A stretch of DNA of 54,649 bases from Paludisphaera rhizosphaerae (GTDB taxonomy: Bacteria > Planctomycetota > Planctomycetia > Isosphaerales > Isosphaeraceae), in the NCBI RefSeq assembly GCF_011065895.1, contig NZ_JAALCR010000035.1, positions 1-54,649 of the forward strand, written 5' to 3'. Numbering within the stretch: the first letter of the stretch is position 1; every line of letters begins with the position of its first letter. The notes beneath the pieces were generated by a model. That model made no database searches and had not been told where the DNA came from. It saw only the letters and a list, made by a program, of their open reading frames with translations. The translations under genes and the position numbers were made by a program. Shown here in pieces: positions 17,901 through 28,000 of this stretch.

Positions 17901-20900
17901 GGATGGAATCCCCCATCGCGTTCTGATGCTGCCGCAGGCGCGACGTGTGCGACCTCACGGACATCCCCGTTCAGATACGGCTCGGAGTCCTCGTGAAGGC
18001 GTGTGAAGTACGGGCTCTCCGGGTCGTCAGGGTCGACCGAAGCGGACTGGCGTCCTGCCCGGCTCTGGACGAGCGCGAAGACGGCCGGAAGAACGAACAG
18101 CGTCGCCGCTGTCGCCGCGAGGAGTCCCCCGATGACGGCCCGACCGAGGGGCGCGGTCTGCTCTCCCCCTTCGCCCCAGCCGAAGGCGATCGGGGCCATG
18201 CCGGCGGTCATCGCGCAGCTCGTCATCAGAATGGGCCTAAGCCGTCCAACGGCCCCATGAATCGCTGCATCCCGCGCATCGGCGGCCCCCTCGCGGCGGC
18301 GGCGCTCGGCGAAGGTGACGAGTAGGATGGCGTTCGCAACGGCGACGCCGATGGACATGATCGCCCCCATGAACGACTGGAGGTTGATGGTGGTCCCCGT
18401 CGCCCAGAGCGCCGCGACCACGCCGCAGACGACGGCTGGGGCGGTCGAGACCGTGACGAATGCGAGCCGGACCGATTGGAAATTCGCCGTGAGCAGGAGC
18501 AGGACGACGACGATGGATGCTGCGAGGCCGAATGAAAGGCCGGAGAGAATCTCACGCATCGGAGCGATCTGACCCCGGACGTCGACCATAACCCCCTTGG
18601 GGGGCTCGCCAGCCCGCGTCAACGCCGCCGCGACCTGGCGGGCGGCCGTCCCCAGGTCCTCGCCGGCGACGTTCGCGGTGAGACTGATGGACCGCTTCAT
18701 GTTGTAGCGGTCGAACTCGCCGGGCATCGTCCCTCGCCGCACGGCCGCGACGTCGCGGAGGAGAAGCGAGGGCCCACCCGGCCTCTGCACGGGGATGGTT
18801 TCGACCTGCTTGACCGAGTCCATGATGGCTATCGGGATCTCGACCTGCACCTGATAACCGATGCCGGTTTTCGGGTCGGGCCAGTAGTTGGGCACCACGA
18901 ATCGGCTTGAGGAAGTGGCTGTGACGAGGGATCGAGAGATTTCCTCAGCCGTGACCCCGCTCAACCCGGCGCGCTCGCGGTCGATGTCGACGACGACTGT
19001 GGGATAGTCGAGGGCCTGGGCGAATTGAAGGTCTCGGAGCGAGGCGACTTTCGCGAGCTCCTCCCGGACTTTCTCGGCGTGGGCTCGGACGTCGGCATAA
19101 CTCGGTCCGCTTACGGTGACCTCGACCGGCGTCGGCGAACCAAAGCTCATGACGTCGCTCACGATATCCGCCGGCTCGAAGGAGAAGTGCACGCCGGGCA
19201 TCGAGGCGGAAAGCCGATCGCGCAATTTTCGTTTGAGGGCCTCAACGTCGACTCCGGACGAATCGTGGAGGGCGACCCGCAGGAGGGCTTCCTCTGGACC
19301 GGCGGTCCATTGATAGATGGCGTTGATCGGGTAGCTCGATGGGATAACGCCGACGTAGCCGACGGAAATCTCGACGCCGCCGCTTCCCACCTCGTCGTCC
19401 ACGGCGGCGAGAGCGGCCTTCGCGATCGTCTCCGTCTTCTCGATCCGGGTGCCGGCCGGCGCCTTGATGCGAAGCTGGAATCGACCTGCGTCGACCTGAG
19501 GGAAAATCTCCATGCCCAGCCTTCGGCCAACCCCGAATACGACGAGGCCCGCGAGGGCCAGATAGGCCGGCACGATAAGCCACCGGAGCATGACCACTCC
19601 CGCCACGGTCCGTTCGTAGGCATCGCACAGGCGACCGAAGAACGAACGTCGCGACGAGTGGGCGGCTGTCTGATGGTTGGATTTGAGCAGCCAGACCGAA
19701 AGGACAGGGACGAACGTGCTCGACAGCAAGTAGGAAGAAACCATCGCGAAGCCGACGGCCAGCGAAAGCGGGACGAAGAGGGCCTGCGCCGCCCCCTGCA
19801 TGAAGAAAGACGGAATGAAAACCGCCAGGATACAGAGCATTGCGAGAAGTCGAGGCACGGCCGTATCGAGATTTCCCTGCCGAACCGCCCTGGCAACGTT
19901 CTCAGCGTCGCCTAACCGGGAATGGATGTTCTCGACCTCCACGGTCGCCTCGTCGACGAGGATCCCGATCGAGAGAGCAAGACCGCCGAGCGTCATCAGA
20001 TTGATGGTTTGACCTGTGAGCCACAATGCGACGACCGCGCCGCAGAGGGCGAAAGGAATGTTCAAAACGACGACGAGGACGCTCCGCCAGTCTCGAAGGA
20101 AAAGCAACACCATGAGCCCGGTCAGAATCGCCCCGAGCGTCCCCTCGACCACAAGGCTTTTCATCGCGTTGGTTACAGTTGGGGACTGGTCGAATTCAAA
20201 GCTGACCTTGATGTCGTCTGGGAGTACGGCCTGCATCGAGGGGAGCGCCGCCTTCACGTTGCCGACGACGGACAGGGTGGAGGCGTCCGCCCGCTTGGTG
20301 ACGAGGATGTAAACGGCCCGCCGCCCGTTCACGAGCGCGTAGCCGGTCGTCGTGTCGGAAGCGTCCTGAACGGTGGCGACGTCGCGTAGGTAGACAGTCG
20401 GGTTCGATCCGGGCCGGATGGGGATCGACTTCAGATCGTCGACCTGCTTCACGAGCGAATTGACCGGGACGATCGGCATCTCGTCGCCGATGCGGACGTT
20501 CCCCGAGGGGCTGATCGCGTTCCCCGAGACGAGAGCTTTTGTCACTTCATCGGGCGACATCCGGTAGGACCGGAGTCGGTCGGGGTCGATGCGAACGACG
20601 ACTGTCCGCTGACTCCCTCCAAACGGAGGAGGAGCGGAAACGCCCGGAAGGCTCGCGAACATCGGCCGGACCTTGAAGAGGGCCTGGTCCTGGATCTCGC
20701 CGATGCTCTTCGTCTCGCTGGAGAGCACGAGGTAGCCGACGGGGACGCTTCCAGCGTCGAATCGGGTGATGAACGGCGAGACCGTGCCCGGCGGCATGAA
20801 GGCCCGCGAGCGGGTGACGTAGCCGATGGTCTCCGCCATCGCCTGGGCCATGTTCGTGCCCGGGTGGAAGTAGAGCTTCATCAGGGCCATGCCCTGAATG

Positions 20901-21151
20901 TTTTTCGACTCGACGTGATGGATGCCGCCGATGTAAAGGAAGTGATACTCGTAGTAGTTGGTTAGCAGCCCTTCCATCTGGGCGGGGTCCATCCCGCCAT
21001 AGGGTTGGCAGACGTAGACGACGGGGAGATTCAGATTTGGGAAGACGTCGATGGGCATTCGGTAAAGGGCAAGCCCGCTGCCCAGGGCCGCCGCGACGAC
21101 GACCACCATCACAGTCAACGGCCGCCGCATCGCGAAGATGATGGGGTTCAT
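17897..21151 (-). CDS. RND efflux permease of the second operon
   Basis: Proton-driven inner-membrane pump of about 1,084 residues. ATG at 21151 is preferred over TTG 21160 because GGAGAG is correctly spaced only for the ATG. The start [26 protein letters not shown] is TM1 of an RND protein. TM4 carries [15 protein letters not shown] with the usual Asp and Glu. Twelve TM segments and two large periplasmic domains are visible. The tail ([23 protein letters not shown]) is shorter than in the first pump but shares its PDDP-(D/E)-S element. It is 40 bases downstream of padR and overlaps the adaptor gene by four bases. Confidence 0.93.
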   Translation of the reverse strand: MNPIIFAMRRPLTVMVVVVAAALGSGLALYRMPIDVFPNLNLPVVYVCQPYGGMDPAQMEGLLTNYYEYHFLYIGGIHHVESKNIQGMALMKLYFHPGTNMAQAMAETIGYVTRSRAFMPPGTVSPFITRFDAGSVPVGYLVLSSETKSIGEIQDQALFKVRPMFASLPGVSAPPPFGGSQRTVVVRIDPDRLRSYRMSPDEVTKALVSGNAISPSGNVRIGDEMPIVPVNSLVKQVDDLKSIPIRPGSNPTVYLRDVATVQDASDTTTGYALVNGRRAVYILVTKRADASTLSVVGNVKAALPSMQAVLPDDIKVSFEFDQSPTVTNAMKSLVVEGTLGAILTGLMVLLFLRDWRSVLVVVLNIPFALCGAVVALWLTGQTINLMTLGGLALSIGILVDEATVEVENIHSRLGDAENVARAVRQGNLDTAVPRLLAMLCILAVFIPSFFMQGAAQALFVPLSLAVGFAMVSSYLLSSTFVPVLSVWLLKSNHQTAAHSSRRSFFGRLCDAYERTVAGVVMLRWLIVPAYLALAGLVVFGVGRRLGMEIFPQVDAGRFQLRIKAPAGTRIEKTETIAKAALAAVDDEVGSGGVEISVGYVGVIPSSYPINAIYQWTAGPEEALLRVALHDSSGVDVEALKRKLRDRLSASMPGVHFSFEPADIVSDVMSFGSPTPVEVTVSGPSYADVRAHAEKVREELAKVASLRDLQFAQALDYPTVVVDIDRERAGLSGVTAEEISRSLVTATSSSRFVVPNYWPDPKTGIGYQVQVEIPIAIMDSVKQVETIPVQRPGGPSLLLRDVAAVRRGTMPGEFDRYNMKRSISLTANVAGEDLGTAARQVAAALTRAGEPPKGVMVDVRGQIAPMREILSGLSFGLAASIVVVLLLLTANFQSVRLAFVTVSTAPAVVCGVVAALWATGTTINLQSFMGAIMSIGVAVANAILLVTFAERRRREGAADARDAAIHGAVGRLRPILMTSCAMTAGMAPIAFGWGEGGEQTAPLGRAVIGGLLAATAATLFVLPAVFALVQSRAGRQSASVDPDDPESPYFTRLHEDSEPYLNGDVREVAHVAPAAASERDGGFHP

Positions 21152-21190
21152 AACTCGCAAACTCTCCGGGCGGGGACGGGCCTCTGAACG

Positions 21191-21550
21191 TCATCCGGGC
21201 GGTTTGCGGCGCTCGGTCTTGATGGACGGCGTCGGCGGTTTGTCTTCGACGACCTCTTTGACGAGTTCTCTGAGCTTGGCCTTGGCCGTCTCGAGGGCCG
21301 CGACCCCCTCCGGAGTCGCACGATAGTACTTGCGCGTCTTGCCCGCGACGACCTCGCTGTACGAGGCGAGGTACCCGGCCTCCTCAAGCTTCTGAAGCAT
21401 CGGGTAGAGAGTGCCGGCCCCAACGTCATAGCCGTGGCGGGCGAGTTCCTCCATCATCTCCACGCCGAAGATCGGCTCCTTTGAAGCGTGGTAGAGGACG
21501 TGCATCCGCACGAACCCTCCGAAGAACATCCTGGTCAGCAGGTCGCTCAC
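21191..21550 (-). CDS. PadR-family transcriptional regulator
   Basis: 119 residues, close to the family's normal size. The winged-helix part reads LYHASKEPIFGVEMMEELARHGYDVGAGTLYPMLQKLEEAGYL, the standard PadR DNA-binding core. A wing (TRKYYRATPEGVAALETAK) and a C-terminal dimer helix follow. PadR proteins usually repress a neighbouring efflux operon until a ligand binds. Being first in the operon with the RND pump, it likely controls itself and genes down to 14822. A perfect palindrome 16 bases upstream of the start (21566-21582) is a candidate operator. Confidence 0.92.
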   Translation of the reverse strand: MSDLLTRMFFGGFVRMHVLYHASKEPIFGVEMMEELARHGYDVGAGTLYPMLQKLEEAGYLASYSEVVAGKTRKYYRATPEGVAALETAKAKLRELVKEVVEDKPPTPSIKTERRKPPG

Positions 21551-21565
21551 GCTTTCGTAGCTCCG

Positions 21566-21582
21566 ATATCGACGCTCGATAT
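21566..21582. promoter_or_regulatory. Candidate PadR operator (perfect palindrome)
   Basis: ATATCGA-CGC-TCGATAT is an exact inverted repeat with 7-base arms and a 3-base centre, lying 16 bases before padR. Its position next to the regulator and its dyad symmetry fit autoregulation. Binding is inferred. Confidence 0.5.
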
Positions 21583-21703
21583 TAGAAAGATTAGCGGATG
21601 CGCCGGCGAGTCGCCCAGTGACGGGCGGGGTTCGGCGGGGAATTCAACGCTCTGGAGCCCCACCGCCTGGACGTCGCATCGCCGACTTCAAAAAGCATCT
21701 ACT

Positions 21704-21731
21704 TTGGACAACAATATGCTTGACTTATATA
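21704..21731 (+). promoter_or_regulatory. Candidate sigma-70-like promoter for the heme/lipase operon
   Basis: TTGGAC (21704-21709), a 16-base spacer and TATATA (21726-21731) lie in the only AT-rich patch of the 428-base gap between padR and the cytochrome gene. They would leave a leader of about 240 bases before the start at 21979. Nothing else gene-like is visible in the gap. Confidence 0.4.
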
Positions 21732-21978
21732 GCCTGTCGGAGTGATAAACAGGCGACCGAATGGCCTGGCCAGGATTTCACATCCGAGGGCCGGCCCCTC
21801 GATGCATGGCATCGCATGAACGCTCGATTGCAATATTAGCCGTCGGCTCGCTGTGGAGGAACGCACGCGAGGTCGATCGTCGTCCGTCCCTTTCGGATCT
21901 TGATACTGACCGAGGCGACGGGATTCTCATGGCCGTGCAGCGACATCGTCCCTCTCACTCGTTTGGGGACAACATCAC

Positions 21979-23862
21979 GTGGTCGCACATCGACGTGTTG
22001 TCTTGAGCTTGTTGCTCGGGTTCCTTTCGCTGGCGAGCTCAGCATCGGCCGCGGAACCGCCGTTGGCTGTGAAAGGATGGCAGGCAACGTCCGAGGACCG
22101 ACGGAACGACGTGAATCGTCACGTCGAAACCAAGACCGCGGAGTGGCGATGGTTCGCGGAAGCGTCACACGGTCAGGAGGCCGGCGCGCCGTTCGTCCTT
22201 CTCCGATTGCTCCCCCAACTCGCCCCGGACATCTGGGGGCCAGGGGACCGCTTCGCGGGGTTCGGCCTCTTCGACCCGCCCGCTGACTATTACCGTGCGG
22301 GGGATGCCTCAAAGCGTCCCCTGCCCTTCGGCCTGGGTTGGGTCGTCGATCCGGTGACCGGCTGGAAGCCTTCCGAGGCCGGTGGAGCGCCGTCGATCCA
22401 TTACGCGAGTCTGACCTGCGCCGCCTGCCACGTCGGACGGGTTCAGACCAAGCCCGGCGAGTCTTCCTACCTCATCGGCGCGCCGAACAACGAAATCGAC
22501 GTCCGCAAGTATCGGCATGCGTTTGAGGCGACGGTGGTCGGCCTCATGTCGACCGACGCGGATCTGGATCGGACGGTGGCGAGCGTTCAGGAGCTCGTCA
22601 AGAAATGGTCCGACGGTGGACGGTCTCCCAACGCCTTCTTCGGCGGCTGGTACGGGATCGACGCCAGAGCGGAGGCCGACGAACTGGCCGTGTATCTGGA
22701 TCCAGTCCGTTGCAAGGCGCTGCTGAAGGACTTCGCGACCAAGGTGCAGCTTGGTCGGCTCGCCGTCGACAAGCAATTGAAGACGAGTTACTCGCTCCCC
22801 TGGGCTCCGCCGCTTGACGGCGGCACGCCTGGCCAGTCCGACGGCAGTGGAGACCTGATTCCCAAGCTATTGCTTTTCCGCGAGGCGGCGCCGCAGGTCT
22901 ACGGTTACACCGTCGATGCTGCCAAAAGTCCGGTCGAGCGGTTTCTCGCCGCAACCTACGTCGAGATGCCCTTTCAACTCGCCACGGCTACGGACGCCAT
23001 GAGCGTCTGGCGGCAAGCCGACCGTCCGTTTGGTCAACTTGACGGCAGCGTGAGATCCCCATTCGTTCGCCAGGTTGCGGCGATGACCGCGGTCGTCGGA
23101 CGGCCGATTGGGGTGAACTACGTCAATGCGGACTTCACGACTCGCTTCCTCCACGAACTCCCTGCCCCCCCCTACCCTTTCCCTGTCGACCTGACGCGAG
23201 CCCAACGAGGCGAAGCCTTGTTCAAGGCCAACTGCGCCGCGTGCCATCGTCCCGGGAACGGGTCGATCTATGGGAGAGAGGTCGTTGACACGGACATGAA
23301 TCGAGCCCGCGTCGTCTCCGATCCGTCGGGGCGCGAGCTTCTCGTCCGCAGCTTCCTGGCGGCGATTCCAAAGGACTATGAGGCCACGGGTCCCGACGGA
23401 ATGCGCTATTTCCCAGGCAAGCAGCCCGAGGCCGAGGTCGTCAACGATCGGTCGCGACCCTGGTCTCAGGGCTACGCAGCCGGGCCGCTCGATGGGATTT
23501 GGGCTCGCGCCCCTTACCTGCACAATGGGTCTGTCCCGACGCTCCGCCAACTCCTCGCGCCGGGGAATCCTGACAGCCGCCGACCGACGGCTTTTCTGCG
23601 AGGTCTGCCCGAATACGACCGGGTGAACGTGGGGTTCTCATGGGACGCACAAGTCGTGAACGGTCGCGTCGACCACGCTCCCACGGCGTCCCTGTTCGAT
23701 ACGCGATGGGACGGCGCTTCCAACCGCGGGCACGATCGCGAGGTGCGCGTCGACGACGAAGGCCGCCCGTCAGCCACGGCTCCGCCGAAGCGCCTTGATT
23801 GGAGCGGGCCTGAACGCCGTACTGACCTCGAAGACCTCCTGGAATACCTGAAGAACCTCTAA
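21979..23862 (+). CDS. Exported di-heme cytochrome c (RoxA/MauG-CcpA-like)
   Basis: 627 residues with a signal peptide (VVLSLLLGFLSLASSASAA); the GTG start has only a weak GGGGA upstream. There are two covalent heme sites: Cys147-Ala-Ala-Cys-His151 and Cys419-Ala-Ala-Cys-His423, the second in GEALFKANCAACHRPG. The C-terminal motif DGIWARAPYLHNGSVP is shared with the cytochrome at 30287 and is typical of the long di-heme peroxidase-like family that includes rubber oxygenase RoxA. Members act in the periplasm on H2O2 or, in RoxA, cleave polyisoprene with O2; which reaction applies here is unknown. It heads a four-gene run, with the AOS-like gene 46 bases downstream. Confidence 0.85.
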   Translation: MVAHRRVVLSLLLGFLSLASSASAAEPPLAVKGWQATSEDRRNDVNRHVETKTAEWRWFAEASHGQEAGAPFVLLRLLPQLAPDIWGPGDRFAGFGLFDPPADYYRAGDASKRPLPFGLGWVVDPVTGWKPSEAGGAPSIHYASLTCAACHVGRVQTKPGESSYLIGAPNNEIDVRKYRHAFEATVVGLMSTDADLDRTVASVQELVKKWSDGGRSPNAFFGGWYGIDARAEADELAVYLDPVRCKALLKDFATKVQLGRLAVDKQLKTSYSLPWAPPLDGGTPGQSDGSGDLIPKLLLFREAAPQVYGYTVDAAKSPVERFLAATYVEMPFQLATATDAMSVWRQADRPFGQLDGSVRSPFVRQVAAMTAVVGRPIGVNYVNADFTTRFLHELPAPPYPFPVDLTRAQRGEALFKANCAACHRPGNGSIYGREVVDTDMNRARVVSDPSGRELLVRSFLAAIPKDYEATGPDGMRYFPGKQPEAEVVNDRSRPWSQGYAAGPLDGIWARAPYLHNGSVPTLRQLLAPGNPDSRRPTAFLRGLPEYDRVNVGFSWDAQVVNGRVDHAPTASLFDTRWDGASNRGHDREVRVDDEGRPSATAPPKRLDWSGPERRTDLEDLLEYLKNL

Positions 23863-23908
23863 AGCAAGGCCTCCGACTCCACCTCCCCACGCCCCGGAGC
23901 GACCAACG

Positions 23909-24979
23909 ATGGCACGCACCGAAGAAGAGCTGAAGGCGCCGATCGACGAGGATTTCCGGAACGTCATCCAGCAAATGATTGATCTCTTCACGCGGGTCTC
24001 GAAGATCGTCCACGGTCGCGCTACACACACCACGGGAATCGCGGCGCGGGGCTTTGCGAGGATCATCACCCCGCCCGACTTTCCCCCTTGCGACTTCCTG
24101 AAATTCGGCAACGTCTATCCCGTCGTCGTCCGGCACGCCACTCCCAGAACTGCGCTGGCCCCCGACCCCGACCCGACCAAGCCCCCGCTCGTGGACGTCG
24201 ACGACCGGACTCTCGACGGCGGCGCCATGTCCATCAAGTTCCTGCAGCCCAACGATGCCAGCGGTCTGGGCTTTCACGATGTGATGATGAATACGGGACG
24301 CGTCCTCTTCGTCCGATCCGCTCGCGCCTTCAACACGATGATTCATACGCCGTTCGGAAAACGCGCCCCCCTGCTCCGCGTTAAGGGGAAGGACGATTGG
24401 GTCATCGACGATGAGAAGCTGACGGAGGCCTATCGAACCGGATCGTTCACCGAATTCTACTACCACAGCCAGATCGCGTTCGAGCTGACCGACTCCAACG
24501 GCGTCGTCCGTTACATCAAGTTCCGCAGCATCCCCGGCGACCGCGGCCCGGAGCGAGGCCTCTTCCCACCTGAAATCCGAGCGGGGGGTGATACGTTCGC
24601 GCCTCGATGGACGGACGACGATCGCGCCGAGAACTTCCGCCGAACCGACTTCGCGACGCGAGTCAATCACCTGGGCGTCGACTACATCCTCCAGGCTCAA
24701 CTCCATCCTTCGGGCGACGCCGACGCCCTGAACCCGTCGGAGTACTGGGACGAGCGTTACCACCCCTGGCTCGACGTGGCCCAGATCCATCTGTCCCGAA
24801 CGCTGACCCATGAAGAGATGGACGCCCTGGAATTCGACGCCAACCGGACTCACTCCAGCATCAACCTGCCGTTGGCGAAAACGGCCGACGACTACGCTTC
24901 GATGGGTCATGCTCGGGCGCTAATCTACTGGACCGTCCGCAAGGCCCGCCGCGATTCGCCGCAGCCTCACCGCGACTAG
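23909..24979 (+). CDS. Catalase-related heme protein, allene-oxide-synthase-like
   Basis: 356 residues, the size of the catalase-related allene oxide synthase (cAOS) domain and much shorter than true catalases. Alignment by eye gives distal Thr39-His40 (GRATHTTG), distal Asn128 (DVMMNTG) and the proximal R-x-x-x-Y heme ligand motif Arg336...Tyr340 (RALIY). In coral cAOS a Thr next to the distal His (instead of Val in catalases) suppresses H2O2 breakdown and favours fatty-acid hydroperoxide conversion; the same Thr-His pair is present here. IPGDRGPERGL and YHPWLDVAQIHL are further family landmarks. No signal peptide is seen, so it is probably cytoplasmic. No lipoxygenase is encoded nearby, so the hydroperoxide source is open. 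Confidence 0.8.
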   Translation: MARTEEELKAPIDEDFRNVIQQMIDLFTRVSKIVHGRATHTTGIAARGFARIITPPDFPPCDFLKFGNVYPVVVRHATPRTALAPDPDPTKPPLVDVDDRTLDGGAMSIKFLQPNDASGLGFHDVMMNTGRVLFVRSARAFNTMIHTPFGKRAPLLRVKGKDDWVIDDEKLTEAYRTGSFTEFYYHSQIAFELTDSNGVVRYIKFRSIPGDRGPERGLFPPEIRAGGDTFAPRWTDDDRAENFRRTDFATRVNHLGVDYILQAQLHPSGDADALNPSEYWDERYHPWLDVAQIHLSRTLTHEEMDALEFDANRTHSSINLPLAKTADDYASMGHARALIYWTVRKARRDSPQPHRD

Positions 24980-25043
24980 GCTCAAGACGGGACTCGAAGC
25001 TCACAGGCACGAGACGCTGGGATCGAAGCGGGGAGCCTCATTG

Positions 25044-28000
25044 ATGGCGACTTCGGACGACCAGAAGCAGGCCGCCTTCAAGCGCATCGAGGAAGCGAGC
25101 CTGAAGCTCATCGACCTGAACCAGCGTCCGGTGCCCCGGGATCAGCACCCGAAGCATCACGGCTGCGTTCGCGCGAAGTTCGTCATCAAGCCAGGGCTCG
25201 ACGCCAAGTACAGACAGGGTCTGTTCAGTGAGCAGGCTGTCTACGACGCGTGGGTCCGTTTTTCGAACGGCCGCCAACACGACGACGCCAAGGCGGACGC
25301 TCACGGGATGGCCGTGAAAGTGATGGGAGTCAATGGCCCCAAGGCCCTCGATGAGGAACCGGACGGTCGAACGCAGGATTTCGTGATGGTCGACCACCCC
25401 GTTTTCTTTCTACGGGGCGCCGAGGACTACGCCGACTTCAGCGACGCCGTCCTCGCGGCCCAGGGGAAGATCCGCACGACCGTCCGGACGCTCCTCCGCT
25501 CGATACTCCCGAACGAGGCGGCCTCGGCGGGGACGCTGTTCCTTCTCTACTTCTTCCCGACTCGCCTGGGAACCTTGCGCCTCGTCCGCACCTTCGCGTC
25601 GAAGCTCATCGCCAACCCGCTGACGACTCGGTACTGGAGCACGACGCCTTACCGTTTCGGCTCCGGCGCGGCGATGAAGTTCACCGCGAGGCCGGCGAGC
25701 CTTCCTGTGAGCGTCGTTCTCGATCCTGCACAGAAAGACGAATCTCCCGAGTCTGAATACACGCGACTTACCAAGTATCTCGGCAAGGCTGTGGTCATCG
25801 AGACCCAACCCAAGGCCGAGATCCAAACCGCGCCCAACTATCTCCGAGAGGCGATGATCGCCTCGCTCCGGGACGGCAAGGACGCCGTCTTCTCGTTTCA
25901 GGTCCAACTCGGGCAAAACAATCGCTCGACCCCGATCGAGGACCCGACCGTCGAGTGGCCGGAGAAGGGGAAAACCCAACCGGAGACGGTTGCTTGGCTC
26001 TGGATCCAAGCTCAGGATTTCGCCGACCCGCGTCGCGACGCGTTCGCGGAGAACCTCTCGTTCACCCCCTGGCACGCCCTGAAGGCCCATGAGCCGCTCG
26101 GTGAGATCAACGAGATCAGGAAACTCGTCTACAAGCGGGTCTCGGCGGCGCGCCACGCCGCGAACGGGATGCAGGAGCATGAGCCGCAGGCCAGCGACCC
26201 CGATCCGCTCACCGTTCCGGGGCCGGCACGCTGGGGAGACGACCCGTCGGCTTTCGGCGCCGTCCTCTCGGATGAGCTGGATCTGATCTGGCAGCGTCGC
26301 AAACGCCTCGTCGATTCTGATGGAAAGCTGATCGAGCCCGAAGAGAGCAGACCAGGGCCCACGCCTCCTTACACCCCGGGAGACGAGGACGCCCGGACGA
26401 AGGCCCATCGGCTTCGAGCCCTTCGAGGACATGTCACGGGCCTGGCGATTTCGGGCGGCGGAATTCGGAGCGGGACGTTCGCCGTGGGTTTCTTGCAGGG
26501 GCTGGCGGCCCTCGGGCTCATCAGGCGGTTCGACTATCTCTCGACGGTCTCTGGCGGCGGTTACGCCGGAGCCTGGCTGACGGCCTGGCTCAAACGCGAA
26601 GGGGGCGACCCGCGCAACGTCGAGAAAATGCTCTCGCCGAGCCGCGTCGACCAGGCGGATGCTCATCGGGAATACGTGGATGGGCAGGTCGTCGATACAG
26701 AGTCCGACCCGATCCGCCATCTGCGCGCATACAGCAGCTATCTGTTCCCCCAGGGAGGCATCCTCTCGGCCGATCCATGGACGGTCGTCCTGATCTGGCT
26801 ACGGAACGTCGTAATCAACTTCCTGATGCTGCTGCCGGCGATCATGCTTGTGGTCGTCGCCGTGCGACTGGCGGTCCTGCTCTATGGGGCGTTCAATCCA
26901 TTGGAGATCGAGTCCCCCGGCAAGTATCTTGCGTTCTCCTTGTTGTTCGCCGCGCTCGGGCTGCTGGCTGGGATATCGGCCTATCGTAGTAACGCCGAGG
27001 CCTTGAGACTGATCCGTTCCAGACCTCCCGCCGATCCTTCCCTAAGCAGTCTGGGACCGCCCACGGAGGTGCGCTCGCGAGTCAACCGGGGCGTCCTGCT
27101 GCCGGCCTTCCTCGCCTTCTTCCTGCTGACGCTTTCGATCCGTCCCCTGTTCTGGGCGATCGGCGACTATCTAGCGAACCAGCGTCTGCGCCTGACGCGT
27201 ACAGACCTACCGGAAAACGGCCTGGCGAAGCTGGCGGCGCAGGGATTTCAGTTCGCCTTCGATTTCCTGCAATCGAACCTGGATCTCCTGGGGCTGCCGA
27301 TGTTCCTGGGGATCGGTCTTTTCGTCGGCCTGTTGACCGCCTGGGGAGGGCGGAAGAACGTCCCTCCGACGCCACCCCACTCCCGCCCGCATTTCATCTG
27401 GGCCTCGTTCATCGCTGGAGCGACCGGCGGCGTACTCTTCGTCCTGGTTGCGGGCCTGATCCGGGCTTTCGCGCGAGGCGTTCGACCTGACCTGATGGCG
27501 ATGTTCGCCACCCCGCTGGGGCTCCTCGTCGTGGTCGCGGTCCTGATCGTGTTGGTGGCCCTGCTCGGCCGACGCATTGACGAGGCGGAACGAGAGTGGT
27601 GGGCTCGCCTGAGCGCTTCGGTATCGCTGCGGGCCGCGATCTGGGTGGGGCTGTTCGCGACGATTCTCTACGTCCCTGGGCTGTTCCTCTCGGCGGGCCC
27701 CTGGCTGCGGACGGCGATCGCCTCCGGCTGGGCCGGGAGCGCGGCGGTCGCCGTGTTCTCGGGACATTACATCCTGCCAAGGCTGGGCCCGATCGGCGGC
27801 AACCGACTTACCTCGATCCTCGCCCTGCTCTCGGGCGTTTTCCTCGTCGGCCTCGTCGGCGCGGTGGCGCTTCTCGCCTCGCTGCTGGCGAACATCCCGT
27901 CGCCGCTGGCCCCCTCGGCCGACGACATCAGCCGCTTCGCATATTACCTACGAGGTGTCAACGGGGGGGACGCCTCGCAGTACGACCTGCTTTTCGAGGC

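Noticed and set aside
19025-19915. 296-residue plus-strand open frame
   Set aside because: Antisense shadow of the second RND permease.
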